From contig CP010425.1 in NCBI GenBank assembly GCA_000830295.1, positions 358,884 through 422,883 on the forward strand: a stretch of 64,000 nt of DNA, written 5' to 3'. Source of the stretch: an archaeon GW2011_AR15. GTDB lineage: Archaea; Nanobdellota; Nanobdellia; Woesearchaeales; GW2011-AR15. The notes under the pieces are model-generated. The model was not told the origin of the DNA. It saw only the letters and a program-made list of their open reading frames with translations, and did not search any database. A program made the translations under genes and the position numbers. Positions 24,634-32,909 of the stretch are shown piece by piece; position 1 is the stretch's first letter, and every line of letters starts with the position of its first letter.

Positions 24634-25812
24634 CTATCTCTCATACATTTTTGCATTTTCTGTAAACCCTGTAACCTCTGACGCATCTTTTCCCGGAAAT
24701 GCTTCAAACCTGATTTTTCTTTCTTCTGTCATCTGCACGAGGACAACGCCTTCTACCTGATCATATCCCTCTGTATAGATTCCTTTTGCAAGGAATTTTC
24801 TGTCCCAGTAATCCCCGTCTGCTGTAAAGTAATCATATTGGACAAGCTCATATTCTACAACTCCTGTTTCTGCGCTGAGATCCGCAGGATCGGGGGTATT
24901 TCCTTTGACTGCATACTGCCTGGAATTTTCCCCGTCATAATTACCGATTGATAGGACTATCCTGTCAGGGTCCAGATAATCATATGCAAAAGCAAGATGG
25001 CCCAGCCAGTATCTTCCGGGCCCTCCGGCGTAGCCCTTTGTTCCCTCCAGGAACCAGTTGCCAACAAGCCTGCCATCAATATCATAATCAATCTTTCCTG
25101 ATATCGGCTCGGCTGTACGGAGATTTTTCTCAATTAACCTGCTCTTTACAGGCTCGTTGAAGTAATCAAATGTATTTGGGGGGACATGTATTTTCCACGG
25201 CTCTCCGTTATAATGCTCTTTTACAACAAAACCAGGCAGGACAACTTCTGTATCAACAAGGTTATAATCCACATTCTTTGAATAATAGCCTATTATTTCC
25301 CCTGCTTCAACAGGGACTCTTACACTGACATAGCTATTGGCAGCAGGAGCATTTTCTTTTAGTTTTTCAGATAGTATATCAATATGGATATAGATGCTTG
25401 AAACAGTGCAGGTGTGTTCTATCACAACCCTATAATCCTTCCCCGCTGGTGCCCCTGGCATATGCTGTATGCTTGTCACATAGCCGTCCCCCGGGGAATA
25501 TACTTCTATATCCGCCTCTTCATTATCAAAGTCCTGGAAATAGTGATGGTCAATGGGAGTAACATGGCTATCTATCATTAGTCCGAGAGGAATCATGACT
25601 TTTGTCTTCTCCAGATTTACAGGAGGATAATCAAATTTTATATCGGCTTTGCATCCTTCTTCCTGTTCCCTGGGTTCGGAGATATCATTGCTTTCTGCTA
25701 GACCGTTGTTTTCCTCTCCTGCTCCTTTTTCAATATTATCCCGAGTGCATGCGCTGATAAAGAGAATAAATACTACAAAAAATACAAGAAAAGGCAGTTT
25801 AGATATTCTCAT
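24634..25812 (-). CDS. Lipoprotein with degenerate M23/LytM-like domain
   Basis: 392 aa. Signal peptide and lipobox-like FISAC (C22), so probably lipid-anchored outside. Residues about 70-200 (PLGLMIDSHVTPIDHHYF, VYSPGDGYVTSIQ, RVVIEHTC, IYIHID) follow the strand order and histidine placement of M23/LytM peptidases, but the usual HxxxD and HxH sites are altered, so activity is doubtful. A second beta-rich domain of about 170 residues has WLGHLAFAYDYLDPDRI. Archaea of this kind have no murein, so the domain may bind rather than cut a surface polymer. Ends one base from the opposing gene. Own promoter not clear. Confidence 0.6.
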   Translation of the reverse strand: MRISKLPFLVFFVVFILFISACTRDNIEKGAGEENNGLAESNDISEPREQEEGCKADIKFDYPPVNLEKTKVMIPLGLMIDSHVTPIDHHYFQDFDNEEADIEVYSPGDGYVTSIQHMPGAPAGKDYRVVIEHTCTVSSIYIHIDILSEKLKENAPAANSYVSVRVPVEAGEIIGYYSKNVDYNLVDTEVVLPGFVVKEHYNGEPWKIHVPPNTFDYFNEPVKSRLIEKNLRTAEPISGKIDYDIDGRLVGNWFLEGTKGYAGGPGRYWLGHLAFAYDYLDPDRIVLSIGNYDGENSRQYAVKGNTPDPADLSAETGVVEYELVQYDYFTADGDYWDRKFLAKGIYTEGYDQVEGVVLVQMTEERKIRFEAFPGKDASEVTGFTENAKMYER

Positions 25813-25867
25813 CCGGCATTATTATTTTTTATTCTTTAATAACTTTTTGGGGCATGCATAATTTTTT

Positions 25868-26344
25868 CTAAATCCTTGGCAGCCATCTTGGCACTTTTTT
25901 CAAATAGTCTCTATATCCCTTTCCAAATCTCTTCTTTAGTTTCGGCTCTTCTTCAAAAACAACATAAAAATGTAGAACCATTACTAATATTAGCAGATAG
26001 ATTAACAGCAATACATGCCCAAGAATAAGGAAATAAGAAAGAAAAACAGAAAAATGCCCCAGATATATTGGATTTCTTACGTATCTGTAATTTCCTTTAA
26101 TGATGAACTTTTTTGCTGGTTCTGTCGGAAGAGGAGTGCCTTCCCCAAATTTGTTAAAAAGGGATATGCAGTAGAAGAAATTTGCTATACCCAATATGAA
26201 AAAGAATATGCCAAAAATTTTCATCTCCATATTTGAATAACGCGGAAGGCCAGTTATGTTGTTTAAAGTAACAGCGCCATAGGGCAGCAATATGAAAAAA
26301 ATTAACAGTATGGAGATAACGAGCAAAAGTGATTTGATTTTCAT
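25868..26344 (-). CDS. Isoprenylcysteine-methyltransferase-family membrane protein
   Basis: 158 aa with about four membrane segments. The C-terminal half has the ICMT/PEMT signature: GNYRYVRNPIYLG, then EEEPKLKKRFGKGYRDYLKKV. These enzymes bind SAM within the membrane and methylate isoprenylated cysteine, phospholipid or other lipids. The target here is unknown. The start ATG at 26344 is two codons inside a frame that could begin at TTG 26350. Upstream is the divergent Zn-ribbon gene. Confidence 0.78.
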   Translation of the reverse strand: MKIKSLLLVISILLIFFILLPYGAVTLNNITGLPRYSNMEMKIFGIFFFILGIANFFYCISLFNKFGEGTPLPTEPAKKFIIKGNYRYVRNPIYLGHFSVFLSYFLILGHVLLLIYLLILVMVLHFYVVFEEEPKLKKRFGKGYRDYLKKVPRWLPRI

Positions 26345-26407
26345 AATCAATATGTTTTGTTCCCTGTTTATATGGGTTACGGAATATGTGTTCTCTGATT
26401 CAAAACC

Positions 26408-26416
26408 TTTTTAAAT
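26408..26416 (+). promoter_or_regulatory. TATA box of the Zn-ribbon/aEF1-beta operon
   Basis: tttttaaat centred 26 bases before the ATG at 26438; no Shine-Dalgarno. Confidence 0.55.
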
Positions 26417-26437
26417 CCCTGCCGAATCCAAGAGCCT

Positions 26438-26602
26438 ATGGAACAATGCTTAACATGCAAGACAAAGATTACCAACCTTAAAGGCACTGCAAGATTCAAG
26501 TGCCCAAGCTGCGGGAAATACGAGATAATACGGTGCCCAAGCTGCAGGACAATTGTTGCAAAGTACACCTGCCCGGAATGCGGCTTTATAGGTCCAAACT
26601 AA
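26438..26602 (+). CDS. Small zinc-ribbon RNA-binding protein (HVO_2753-like)
   Basis: 54 aa. Four CxxC-type knuckles: CLTC (4-7), CPSC (22-25), CPSC (33-36) and CPEC (45-48), giving two zinc sites with almost no linker. The family is a conserved archaeal double Zn-ribbon protein whose gene commonly sits directly before aEF1-beta; here one base separates the stop from the next ATG. A haloarchaeal member affects biofilm formation and swarming; the molecular role is not settled. Leaderless behind a TATA box. Confidence 0.82.
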   Translation: MEQCLTCKTKITNLKGTARFKCPSCGKYEIIRCPSCRTIVAKYTCPECGFIGPN

Positions 26603-26603
26603 A

Positions 26604-26882
26604 ATGGCGAGGGTAGTTGTCACGTTCAGCATCATGCCTGAATCTCCTGATGTTGACCTTAAGGATATTGAAACTAAATCTCTGGAAAAAATAAAATCAT
26701 TTGCAGGCACGGATGACTACAAGGTATCAGTAGAGCCTATTGCATTTGGGCTAAAGGCAGTGAAGATAATGTTTGTCATGGACGAAGACAAAGGCTCAAC
26801 AGACGACCTTGAAGCGGATATAGAGACAATTGACGGCGTGAATTCTGTTGAAGTTACTGATGTCAGAAGGGCTATCGGATAA
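26604..26882 (+). CDS. ef1b: Elongation factor 1-beta
   Basis: 92 aa, normal for the archaeal protein. MARVVVTFSIMPESPDVDL opens the ferredoxin-like fold, and VEPIAFGLKAVKI and MDEDKGSTDDLE are the conserved middle. It exchanges GDP for GTP on aEF1A during elongation. Translated from the same mRNA as the Zn-ribbon protein. Confidence 0.93.
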   Translation: MARVVVTFSIMPESPDVDLKDIETKSLEKIKSFAGTDDYKVSVEPIAFGLKAVKIMFVMDEDKGSTDDLEADIETIDGVNSVEVTDVRRAIG

Positions 26883-26945
26883 ATTTATTCTGAAATGAAT
26901 CTTATTTTCAGTAACCTTTTTTAATAGCTTTTCTCTACACGTATC

Positions 26946-27659
26946 ATGGCAAATGATTCTGATATAATATCTTATATTACAAAAAACAGGTCATTTATTG
27001 ATTATGTAAGGGAAATAAAGAGGGTTTCAGGACTGGATATAAGGGACATAGTAATAGAGGCTGCCCTGGAAAAAGACAGAGCCAATTTTTTTGATCTGGG
27101 ATGCGGCTACGGCTATGCTTCCCTTGATTTTTTTAATGTTTTGGAAGAAAGATGCCTTCAGAAACGTGTGAACCCTGATATTCTGCAAAATGTTAATTAT
27201 TATGGCTTTGACCTGTTTGTAAAGCCTGTAGAAAATAAAGACAGGAGAACTCATTTTGCTTATCCAAAAGATATATGCGATTCATTTGAAGGTTTTCCTG
27301 CCGCGGATATTGCGGTTTCTTTCTTCTCTTTTCCCTATCTTGATGATAAGCTTGGAGCCCTGAATTCCTGGTATACTTCCCTGAATAACAACGGAAAAAT
27401 AATAACAACTCATTACTATCCCCATCAGATAGAGGCACATGGCCTCAAGTTATCAGAAAAGGTTAATTTTGATTTGACGGAGATTTTCCCTGCTACTATA
27501 AAAAAGGGCAGCGACCCTCTTTTATTGGTTACCCGTAAGAATCCACCTGGCCATCTGCCGAAATTTCTGGCAAGTGAAATGGAAAATACGCACTGGTGGA
27601 GAGGAACTCCAAAAGGATTTCATGCGGGACAAAAAATATCACATTATCTTATTGATTGA
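26946..27659 (+). CDS. Class I SAM-dependent methyltransferase, unknown target
   Basis: 237 aa. An N-terminal helical section, then motif I FFDLGCGYGYASLDFF near 48-63. The acidic end of strand 2 may be YYGFDLFVKP near 87, and the following strands contain VSFFSFPYL, where a DxxY/NPPY catalytic motif would be expected but is not seen. So methyl transfer is probable but nucleic-acid base targets are less so. The last 60 residues are polar with WWRGTPKGFHAG. The 3' end overlaps the opposing trm1 gene by 21 bases. Confidence 0.65.
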   Translation: MANDSDIISYITKNRSFIDYVREIKRVSGLDIRDIVIEAALEKDRANFFDLGCGYGYASLDFFNVLEERCLQKRVNPDILQNVNYYGFDLFVKPVENKDRRTHFAYPKDICDSFEGFPAADIAVSFFSFPYLDDKLGALNSWYTSLNNNGKIITTHYYPHQIEAHGLKLSEKVNFDLTEIFPATIKKGSDPLLLVTRKNPPGHLPKFLASEMENTHWWRGTPKGFHAGQKISHYLID

Positions 27660-28679
27660 ATTGCGGGTTCTTACACCCCACCCCAGGAAATGCGTCCTTG
27701 AAACTCCTTTCCTGACAACATCCTCCACTTTCGGGATGGGCTTTTTCTTTGCCTGGCTCAGCCTGTGCAGATCATAAAAGCCCACAGCATCAATCTCAGA
27801 TTCCTCTGAAATCAATGAAACCAGGCCAAATAATTTTTTGTTGTCTTTATCGCTGTTTTTCAGCATTGCCTTAACCAGTTTTTTATCCCACAATCCTCCA
27901 ACCCACATCGGCCCTGCATAATCAAAGCCTTTCAGGCAATTATGCTCAGAGACCTTTCTCTCCTGTGTTTTCCTGTTCCAGAGGAGATATGCATGCTCTT
28001 TCAGCAGTTCATCCGCTTTTTTCCTCCCTTTTTCAGCCCTCAAAAACACCCGGTAGTAATGGTCTTTTGAATATGAAAAAATAGGCCTGAGGGATTTTTC
28101 ATGCTCTGCCCCCACAAGCTGCACTTTCCTTATCAGAATTCTTATTGCAGTCTCATGCATGAATTCATTTCTCAGGGGCTTTGCCCAGTATTTCCTTCTG
28201 CACGCAAGAGGAGAGCTGCCCGCGAGCGCTGCTGTGTCTGTTGCTGTAACTGCGAGTATGCCGTTCCTTGCAAGCCTTACAATTGCAGAATCGAGAAAGG
28301 GATTTGGGGAGCCGAATGGGTCAATATCAATATAGTCAAACCCCCTGCTTTCCAGCAGGAACATATTGGCATCCTTGCCGAATACCTCTCCTTTAACCCT
28401 ATTCATCTCAAGGTTTTTCTTTATGCTCTCAGAAGTTTTGTAGTCATTGAATGCAATGCTCTTTATCTTGCCCTTTTTCAGCTCCTTAAAGAATCTTATT
28501 CCCCTTACTCCTGACCCTGCAAGCGGCAGCGCAATCTGCATGTCTTTGTCAGGCACAGAATCCAGAAGCAGGACAGAAACATCCCTGTTCAGCTTCATCA
28601 CAGGATTATAGAAAACTCCCAGCTGCTTTGATATTTTGCCGGAAGGCACGTCAATTTCCGCGCTCTCTTCAGTGACCAT
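27639..28679 (-). CDS. trm1: tRNA (guanine26-N2)-dimethyltransferase Trm1
   Basis: 346 aa, near the archaeal length. N-terminal GVFYNPVMKLNRDVS, SAM site PLAGSGVRGIRFFKE (AGSGVRGIR), and the catalytic DIDPFGSPNPFLDSAI near 117-132. C-terminal domain has the cysteine- and basic-rich RNA-binding part typical of Trm1, here reduced. It makes m2,2-G26 in tRNA. TATA-like aatttaattaa about 25 bases before the ATG. The 3' end overlaps an opposing methyltransferase gene. Confidence 0.92.
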   Translation of the reverse strand: MVTEESAEIDVPSGKISKQLGVFYNPVMKLNRDVSVLLLDSVPDKDMQIALPLAGSGVRGIRFFKELKKGKIKSIAFNDYKTSESIKKNLEMNRVKGEVFGKDANMFLLESRGFDYIDIDPFGSPNPFLDSAIVRLARNGILAVTATDTAALAGSSPLACRRKYWAKPLRNEFMHETAIRILIRKVQLVGAEHEKSLRPIFSYSKDHYYRVFLRAEKGRKKADELLKEHAYLLWNRKTQERKVSEHNCLKGFDYAGPMWVGGLWDKKLVKAMLKNSDKDNKKLFGLVSLISEESEIDAVGFYDLHRLSQAKKKPIPKVEDVVRKGVSRTHFLGWGVRTRNSINKIM

Positions 28680-28711
28680 AATGGATAAGTAAAAAGAAAG
28701 GGTTAATTAAA

Positions 28712-29068
28712 TTAATTGTATAAAAAGACCCAGCTGTGCGTTGTGCTCCTGTGGCCGTCATCATTGTATGTGTCGATTATTACAGGATAATAACCCGGGA
28801 CTGCATCCTGCGGAAGCTCCATTGCAAGGTATGCCCTCTCGCCTGCCTGTTTCTTTATTGTTACTTCATCTGTTCCTGTCCTGGATCCGAAATCCGGGAA
28901 GTAGCCTCTGACACTCACATCGTGCAGTGTTGACGGGCCTGGATTAAAGAATGATACCACCAAGGTCTCCTCATCTGAACTAAAAGCATCAGGATAGACC
29001 CTCACGCTAAGCGCAGAGACGCTCGCTATTAAAAGCAGGAATATTGCTATAAGTGCCAGTTTTTTCAT
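28712..29068 (-). CDS. Exported single-domain beta-sandwich protein
   Basis: 118 aa. Signal peptide KKLALIAIFLLLIASVSA (cleavage near 19). The remaining 99 residues have the strand pattern of CARDB/Ig-like adhesion modules (VVSFFNPGPSTLHDVSVRGYF, YLAMELPQDAVPGYYPVIIDT), so it should fold outside the cell and bind surface components. No catalytic residue pattern. GGTGAT lies a few bases before the ATG, and a TATA box (ctttaaatataaag, about 29101-29114) is about 39 bases upstream. Such small secreted Ig-like proteins are common in this archaeal group; the partner is not known. Confidence 0.65.
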   Translation of the reverse strand: MKKLALIAIFLLLIASVSALSVRVYPDAFSSDEETLVVSFFNPGPSTLHDVSVRGYFPDFGSRTGTDEVTIKKQAGERAYLAMELPQDAVPGYYPVIIDTYNDDGHRSTTHSWVFLYN

Positions 29069-29144
29069 TTAAACATCACCCTCTACTATTCCAAAGTGGT
29101 ACTTTATATTTAAAGATTGCCTTCTCTCTATGTTCCTATAACAA

Positions 29145-29154
29145 ATTTTAAAAG
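29145..29154 (+). promoter_or_regulatory. TATA box of the aIF5B gene
   Basis: attttaaaag centred 27 bases before ATG 29177; fixes the start and marks a leaderless mRNA. Confidence 0.55.
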
Positions 29155-29176
29155 CATATCTCTTGTTCTCTCATTT

Positions 29177-30940
29177 ATGGCAGAAAAATTAAGGCAGCCG
29201 ATAATATCTGTGCTTGGCCATGTTGACCATGGAAAAACAAAATTATTGGACAGGATTAGGGGGACCGCTACGCAGATAGGGGAATCCGGAGGCATAACAC
29301 AGGCCATCGGCGCCTCAATCATCCCGCTGGATACTGTAAAAAAAATATGCGGGAGCCTGCTTGGAAACAAAATAAGCCTCACACTTCCGGGGCTGCTGTT
29401 CATAGACACTCCGGGCCACGCTGCTTTCACCACGCTGAGGAAGAGGGGGGGAAGTATATCGGATATTGCGATTCTTGTGGTTGACATAAATGAGGGCCTG
29501 ATGCCCCAGTCGCTGGAAAGCATAGACATCCTGAAAAACTCAAAGACGCCTTTTGTGATTGCAGCCAATAAGATTGACCTTGTCCCCCAATACAGGCAGG
29601 CTGACAAGTTTTTGGTGAAAAACCTCAGCGTCCAGGATCCTTTTGTGCAGGAGAAAATTGAAACAAAGATATATGAAATCGTCGGGAAGCTGTCAGAGAT
29701 GGGCATTAATTCTGAAAGGTTTGACAGGGTTGAGGAGTATACAAAGCAGGTTGCCATAGTCCCTGTATCTGCAATAACCGGGGACGGCATCCCAGAGCTT
29801 CTCATGGTTCTTGTCGGGCTGGCCCAGAAATACCTTGAAAACTCGCTGAGGCTGCATGTGAGCGGGGGGGCAAAAGGGACTGTACTGGAAGTGAAAGAGA
29901 CTGTCGGGCTGGGAAAGACTCTTGATGTCATAGTCTATGACGGCCTGCTGAAAAAAAACGACAAAATAATCATAGGGGGACTTGAAAAGCCCATAAAGAC
30001 CAGAGTGAAAGCCCTTCTGGTGCCGCTGCCTCTTAAAGAGATGCGGGACAAGAAAACAAAATTCATGGGAGTGAACGAGGTTGTTGCCGCAACCGGAGTA
30101 AAGATATCCGCCCCTGATATTGATGAAGTTATTGCAGGCATGCCCCTCCAAAGCTATACAGAAGATACAAAAGAGGAAGTTATGAAGGAGATAAAGGCAG
30201 AAATCGGGGAAGTTATAATCGAGACAGGAAGCTCAGGCATAATAATAAAAGCGGATACGCTCGGCTCTCTCGAGGCGCTTACTTTCCTGCTGAAAGAAAA
30301 AAATATTCCTGTAAGAAAAGCAGGCATCGGGAAAATATCAAAAAAAGATGTTGCTGATGCGGAATCAGGCCATGAAAAAAGCCCTACGGAATCTGTTATA
30401 CTGGGCTTCAATGTCCAGAGGGATGCAGAGATTTCAGGAAATGAGAAAGTCAAGATAATAACAGGCGATATAATATACAGGATAATCGATGAGCTTGAAG
30501 AATGGCAGAAGCAGCAGGAGGAGATTATGGAGGCAAGGGCGCTTGATAATCTTGTGAGGCCGTGCAAAATCCAGATTCTCAAAGGGTTTGTTTTCAGGCA
30601 GAGCAATCCTGCTATTGTCGGCGTTGACATACTTGAGGGGAAGCTGGCAACAGGCACTGCACTGATGAAAAGCGGGGCCGGGATAACAACAGTAAAAGAG
30701 ATCCAGCATGAGAAGGAAAACATAAAGAGCATCACGAAGGGAAAGCAGGCAGCACTTTCCCTTGACAAGGTTACTGTAGGCAGGCAGATAAAGGAAGGCG
30801 ATATCCTGTACAGCTCCATCCCGCAGGAAGATTTCAGGGAAATAAAGAAGCTCGCGAAATATCTTTCCAACGGTGAAATTGAAGTTTTGAAAGAGGTTGC
30901 TGAAATGATGAGGAAGGACAATCCTGTCTGGGGTGTCTGA
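29177..30940 (+). CDS. infB: Translation initiation factor aIF5B (IF2 family)
   Basis: 587 aa, normal for archaea and lacking the long eukaryotic N-terminus. GTPase domain: G1 GHVDHGKT (14-21), G3 IDTPGHAAF, G4 AANKIDL, then beta-barrel II, domain III and barrel IV, ending with the helical tail. It joins the ribosomal subunits with initiator tRNA. No intein is present in G1, a common insertion site. The start ATG at 29177 has a TATA box at 27 bases; the open frame extends 20 codons up but without signals. Its TGA is followed directly by the next ATG. Confidence 0.96.
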   Translation: MAEKLRQPIISVLGHVDHGKTKLLDRIRGTATQIGESGGITQAIGASIIPLDTVKKICGSLLGNKISLTLPGLLFIDTPGHAAFTTLRKRGGSISDIAILVVDINEGLMPQSLESIDILKNSKTPFVIAANKIDLVPQYRQADKFLVKNLSVQDPFVQEKIETKIYEIVGKLSEMGINSERFDRVEEYTKQVAIVPVSAITGDGIPELLMVLVGLAQKYLENSLRLHVSGGAKGTVLEVKETVGLGKTLDVIVYDGLLKKNDKIIIGGLEKPIKTRVKALLVPLPLKEMRDKKTKFMGVNEVVAATGVKISAPDIDEVIAGMPLQSYTEDTKEEVMKEIKAEIGEVIIETGSSGIIIKADTLGSLEALTFLLKEKNIPVRKAGIGKISKKDVADAESGHEKSPTESVILGFNVQRDAEISGNEKVKIITGDIIYRIIDELEEWQKQQEEIMEARALDNLVRPCKIQILKGFVFRQSNPAIVGVDILEGKLATGTALMKSGAGITTVKEIQHEKENIKSITKGKQAALSLDKVTVGRQIKEGDILYSSIPQEDFREIKKLAKYLSNGEIEVLKEVAEMMRKDNPVWGV

Positions 30941-31384
30941 ATGAATGTTCTCAACATCCTGAATTCAAGGGAGAAGAAAAACATAGGCAGGCTCCTTGAA
31001 GGGCAGTTCGGCTGCAAAGGGGTGCTGGAGTATGAGTTTTTTATGAACAGCAAAAACAGGATCTTTCTTCTGAGCAAGGATGCCGGAAAAATTGACATGG
31101 AGGAGCTCAGGGTAAATTCTCTCGGCATGTATTTCGGGGAAATAAATGACAGGGAGCTGAGGCTGAGCATTGAGGGGAGCCAGCTTATAGGGCCTTTAGC
31201 AAAAAAAAATGTGCTTGAGCTGGATGATGAGCAGGCTGCAAGGTGGATGGCAGGAGAGGACTTCGAGGTTGAGACCGGATTAAAAGGATTTGCACTAATA
31301 AAAAACAGGGAAGACTTCATGGGATGCGGAAAGATTGCGGGGAAAAAATTACTCAACCACGTGCCTAAAGAAAGAAGGGCGTAA
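30941..31384 (+). CDS. NOP2/RsmF C-terminal-type PUA-like protein (COG3270-like)
   Basis: 147 aa. The ending MGCGKIAGKKLLNHVPKERR is the hallmark of the NOL1/NOP2/Fmu C-terminal module that binds rRNA. The N-terminal half (LEGQFGCKGVLEYEFFMN) resembles the pre-PUA fold. There is no methyltransferase domain attached, as in other archaeal stand-alone members. Probably a ribosome-assembly factor. It starts right after the aIF5B stop (TGA-ATG), so the two are cotranslated, in keeping with a ribosome role. Confidence 0.75.
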   Translation: MNVLNILNSREKKNIGRLLEGQFGCKGVLEYEFFMNSKNRIFLLSKDAGKIDMEELRVNSLGMYFGEINDRELRLSIEGSQLIGPLAKKNVLELDDEQAARWMAGEDFEVETGLKGFALIKNREDFMGCGKIAGKKLLNHVPKERRA

Positions 31385-31405
31385 TTTATTGATTTTTGTA
31401 TAATA

Positions 31406-31417
31406 TTTATATATAAG
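31406..31417 (+). promoter_or_regulatory. TATA box of the PIN-domain gene
   Basis: tttatatataag centred 25 bases before ATG 31436; this distance favours that ATG over the GTG at 31418. Confidence 0.55.
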
Positions 31418-31435
31418 GTGCGTATTTCCGATGCG

Positions 31436-32110
31436 ATGGTAGCTCAGTTTCTTGCCAGCATAGGAAAAGGAGAAGTTCCTGAAATTTTTGGAATTGAAAA
31501 TTTCCTTACGGATTCCACAACATGCTGCAGGACTCCTGTGGTCTTGTTAGACACATCCGCTGTCATCGGGATTGAACAGAACTACCAGAGCCTGACAGGC
31601 CGCCAGGGTGAAGCATGGAAAATAATCAAATACCTTTCCAGGGACTATGATGAGGAAGGCAGGAATTATATCGTCTTAATTACTGAGAATATTTTCAGGG
31701 AGCTTACTGCGAAGAAAAAAAACCGCGAGATATCCGATAGGACATATGACTGCCTTATGCAGCTGTATCAGGGCTCAGCTCCTTTTATTGATGGGAAAAG
31801 AAGGGGCGGGAGCAGCATGACAAGCATTGAAGCAAAGGTTGTGCAGGCATATGAAAATGGCATGGCTTCTCAAAACAAAAAGGCGAAGGAAAGAAAACTG
31901 AACGGGGATTATATCTCTGCTCCTGATGTTGAAGTCCTGGCTACTGGTGTAGCCCTTGAAAGAAGCGGGACATGCAAAGTAGTTGTCTGTTCTGCGGACG
32001 CCCATTTCAGGATTACTGCAAATGAGCTGAAAATCGGGCCTTATTTCGGAAACCTGAAAAGAAACAAGGATAACCTTCCGCACTTCCACTATCTTCACAC
32101 CAGAAATTGA
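31436..32110 (+). CDS. PIN-domain ribonuclease-like protein
   Basis: 224 aa. A 30-residue N-terminal arm, then a PIN domain: first acidic residue D39 in VVLLDTSAVIG, a conserved E in VLITENIFRELTA near 80, and the late acidic pair region VVCSADAHFRI near 193. About 100 residues lie between the second and third sites, with basic patches (GKRRGGSS, KAKERK). PIN enzymes cut single-stranded RNA with Mg or Mn. No antitoxin gene precedes it, so a plain toxin-antitoxin pair is not supported. Leaderless. It converges on an RNA ligase gene 5 bases away. Confidence 0.7.
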   Translation: MVAQFLASIGKGEVPEIFGIENFLTDSTTCCRTPVVLLDTSAVIGIEQNYQSLTGRQGEAWKIIKYLSRDYDEEGRNYIVLITENIFRELTAKKKNREISDRTYDCLMQLYQGSAPFIDGKRRGGSSMTSIEAKVVQAYENGMASQNKKAKERKLNGDYISAPDVEVLATGVALERSGTCKVVVCSADAHFRITANELKIGPYFGNLKRNKDNLPHFHYLHTRN

Positions 32111-32115
32111 GTTGG

Positions 32116-32847
32116 TTATTTTCGCACCCAGCGGTCTGCCCAGAAAAGGTCTGAAAGCCCTATGCCTTCCCTAAGAGTGTTCTGGACCGGGTTTTTTGGG
32201 AATTGCGTTTGCTGCCTTTTGAGCCAGAACTCCCTATTTACAAGCTTAAAATATCCCTCCACGCCTCCCTCTTTTTCTATCCTTCCGTAAAGGCCTTCAA
32301 TTTTTGTGGAGCCAAACTCTGAGTTTCTCCCAAGGAGAGGTGCCAGCTGATCATATCCTGATATCTCTCCTGTGTATAACAACGGCGCATGTGGGATTCC
32401 CATTTCCTCAAAGAGTGCATACCTCCTTTCTGTGCTGATTGGTCTGCCCTCCTCCTTATCCCATACCCCGGTTCCTATGAAGTAATGCGGGAGATTGTCA
32501 TAGGGTACTGTATGCTTTGCGAACATCCATTCGCCAAAAACCACGTATGTTTCCCCTATAATTTCCTGAAAATGATACCGCATTACTTCTGCCCAGTTTT
32601 TAAGAAGGTCGTACTGGCTGTGGCTTCCAAGCTTATGGCCTCTTGACTGCAGTACAAGCTGTCCGTACTCAAATCCGATGCCGACATTAGAGCCGTCAAG
32701 CTTCTCTTCAAGCTTTACTGTTTTTCCTTCAAGCAGCTTGTCTGAAGCCTCATCTGTATAGAATGCATGCACCTTCTCACCCCTAAAATGGGAGTTATAG
32801 TAAATATGCGGCGTGCTAGGGAAATCTACATAATCAATATGGTCCAT
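32116..32847 (-). CDS. RNA ligase, T4 Rnl2-like nucleotidyltransferase
   Basis: 243 aa. All adenylyltransferase motifs are visible in order: motif I EKLDGSNVG with the adenylated K49, motif III YVVFGEWM near 103, motif IV KIEGLYGRIE near 180, and motif V YFKLVNREFW near 197. The protein stops soon after motif V, so it has the catalytic core and a small C-terminal helix set. It would seal 3'-OH/5'-phosphate RNA ends, as in repair. It is unlike the archaeal RtcB and the Pab1020 (Rnl3) types. A TATA box (atatttatatat, 32869-32880) gives a leaderless mRNA. Confidence 0.85.
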   Translation of the reverse strand: MDHIDYVDFPSTPHIYYNSHFRGEKVHAFYTDEASDKLLEGKTVKLEEKLDGSNVGIGFEYGQLVLQSRGHKLGSHSQYDLLKNWAEVMRYHFQEIIGETYVVFGEWMFAKHTVPYDNLPHYFIGTGVWDKEEGRPISTERRYALFEEMGIPHAPLLYTGEISGYDQLAPLLGRNSEFGSTKIEGLYGRIEKEGGVEGYFKLVNREFWLKRQQTQFPKNPVQNTLREGIGLSDLFWADRWVRK

Positions 32848-32868
32848 AGTGCAGAAGAAAAACAGGCT

Positions 32869-32880
32869 ATATATAAATAT
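32869..32880 (-). promoter_or_regulatory. TATA box of the RNA ligase gene
   Basis: Minus-strand atatttatatat centred 28 bases from the ATG at 32847. Confidence 0.55.
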
Positions 32881-32909
32881 AACTCATTTCTTCACTGTAT
32901 AGTAACAAA

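Noticed and set aside
30154-31356. 400-codon minus-strand open frame opposite aIF5B and the PUA-like gene
   Set aside because: It is antisense to two clear translation genes, is serine/leucine-rich without any domain, and has no promoter or ribosome site.
31436-32110. PIN protein as the toxin of a VapBC pair
   Set aside because: No small antitoxin gene precedes or overlaps it, and the protein is longer than usual VapC with its own promoter.
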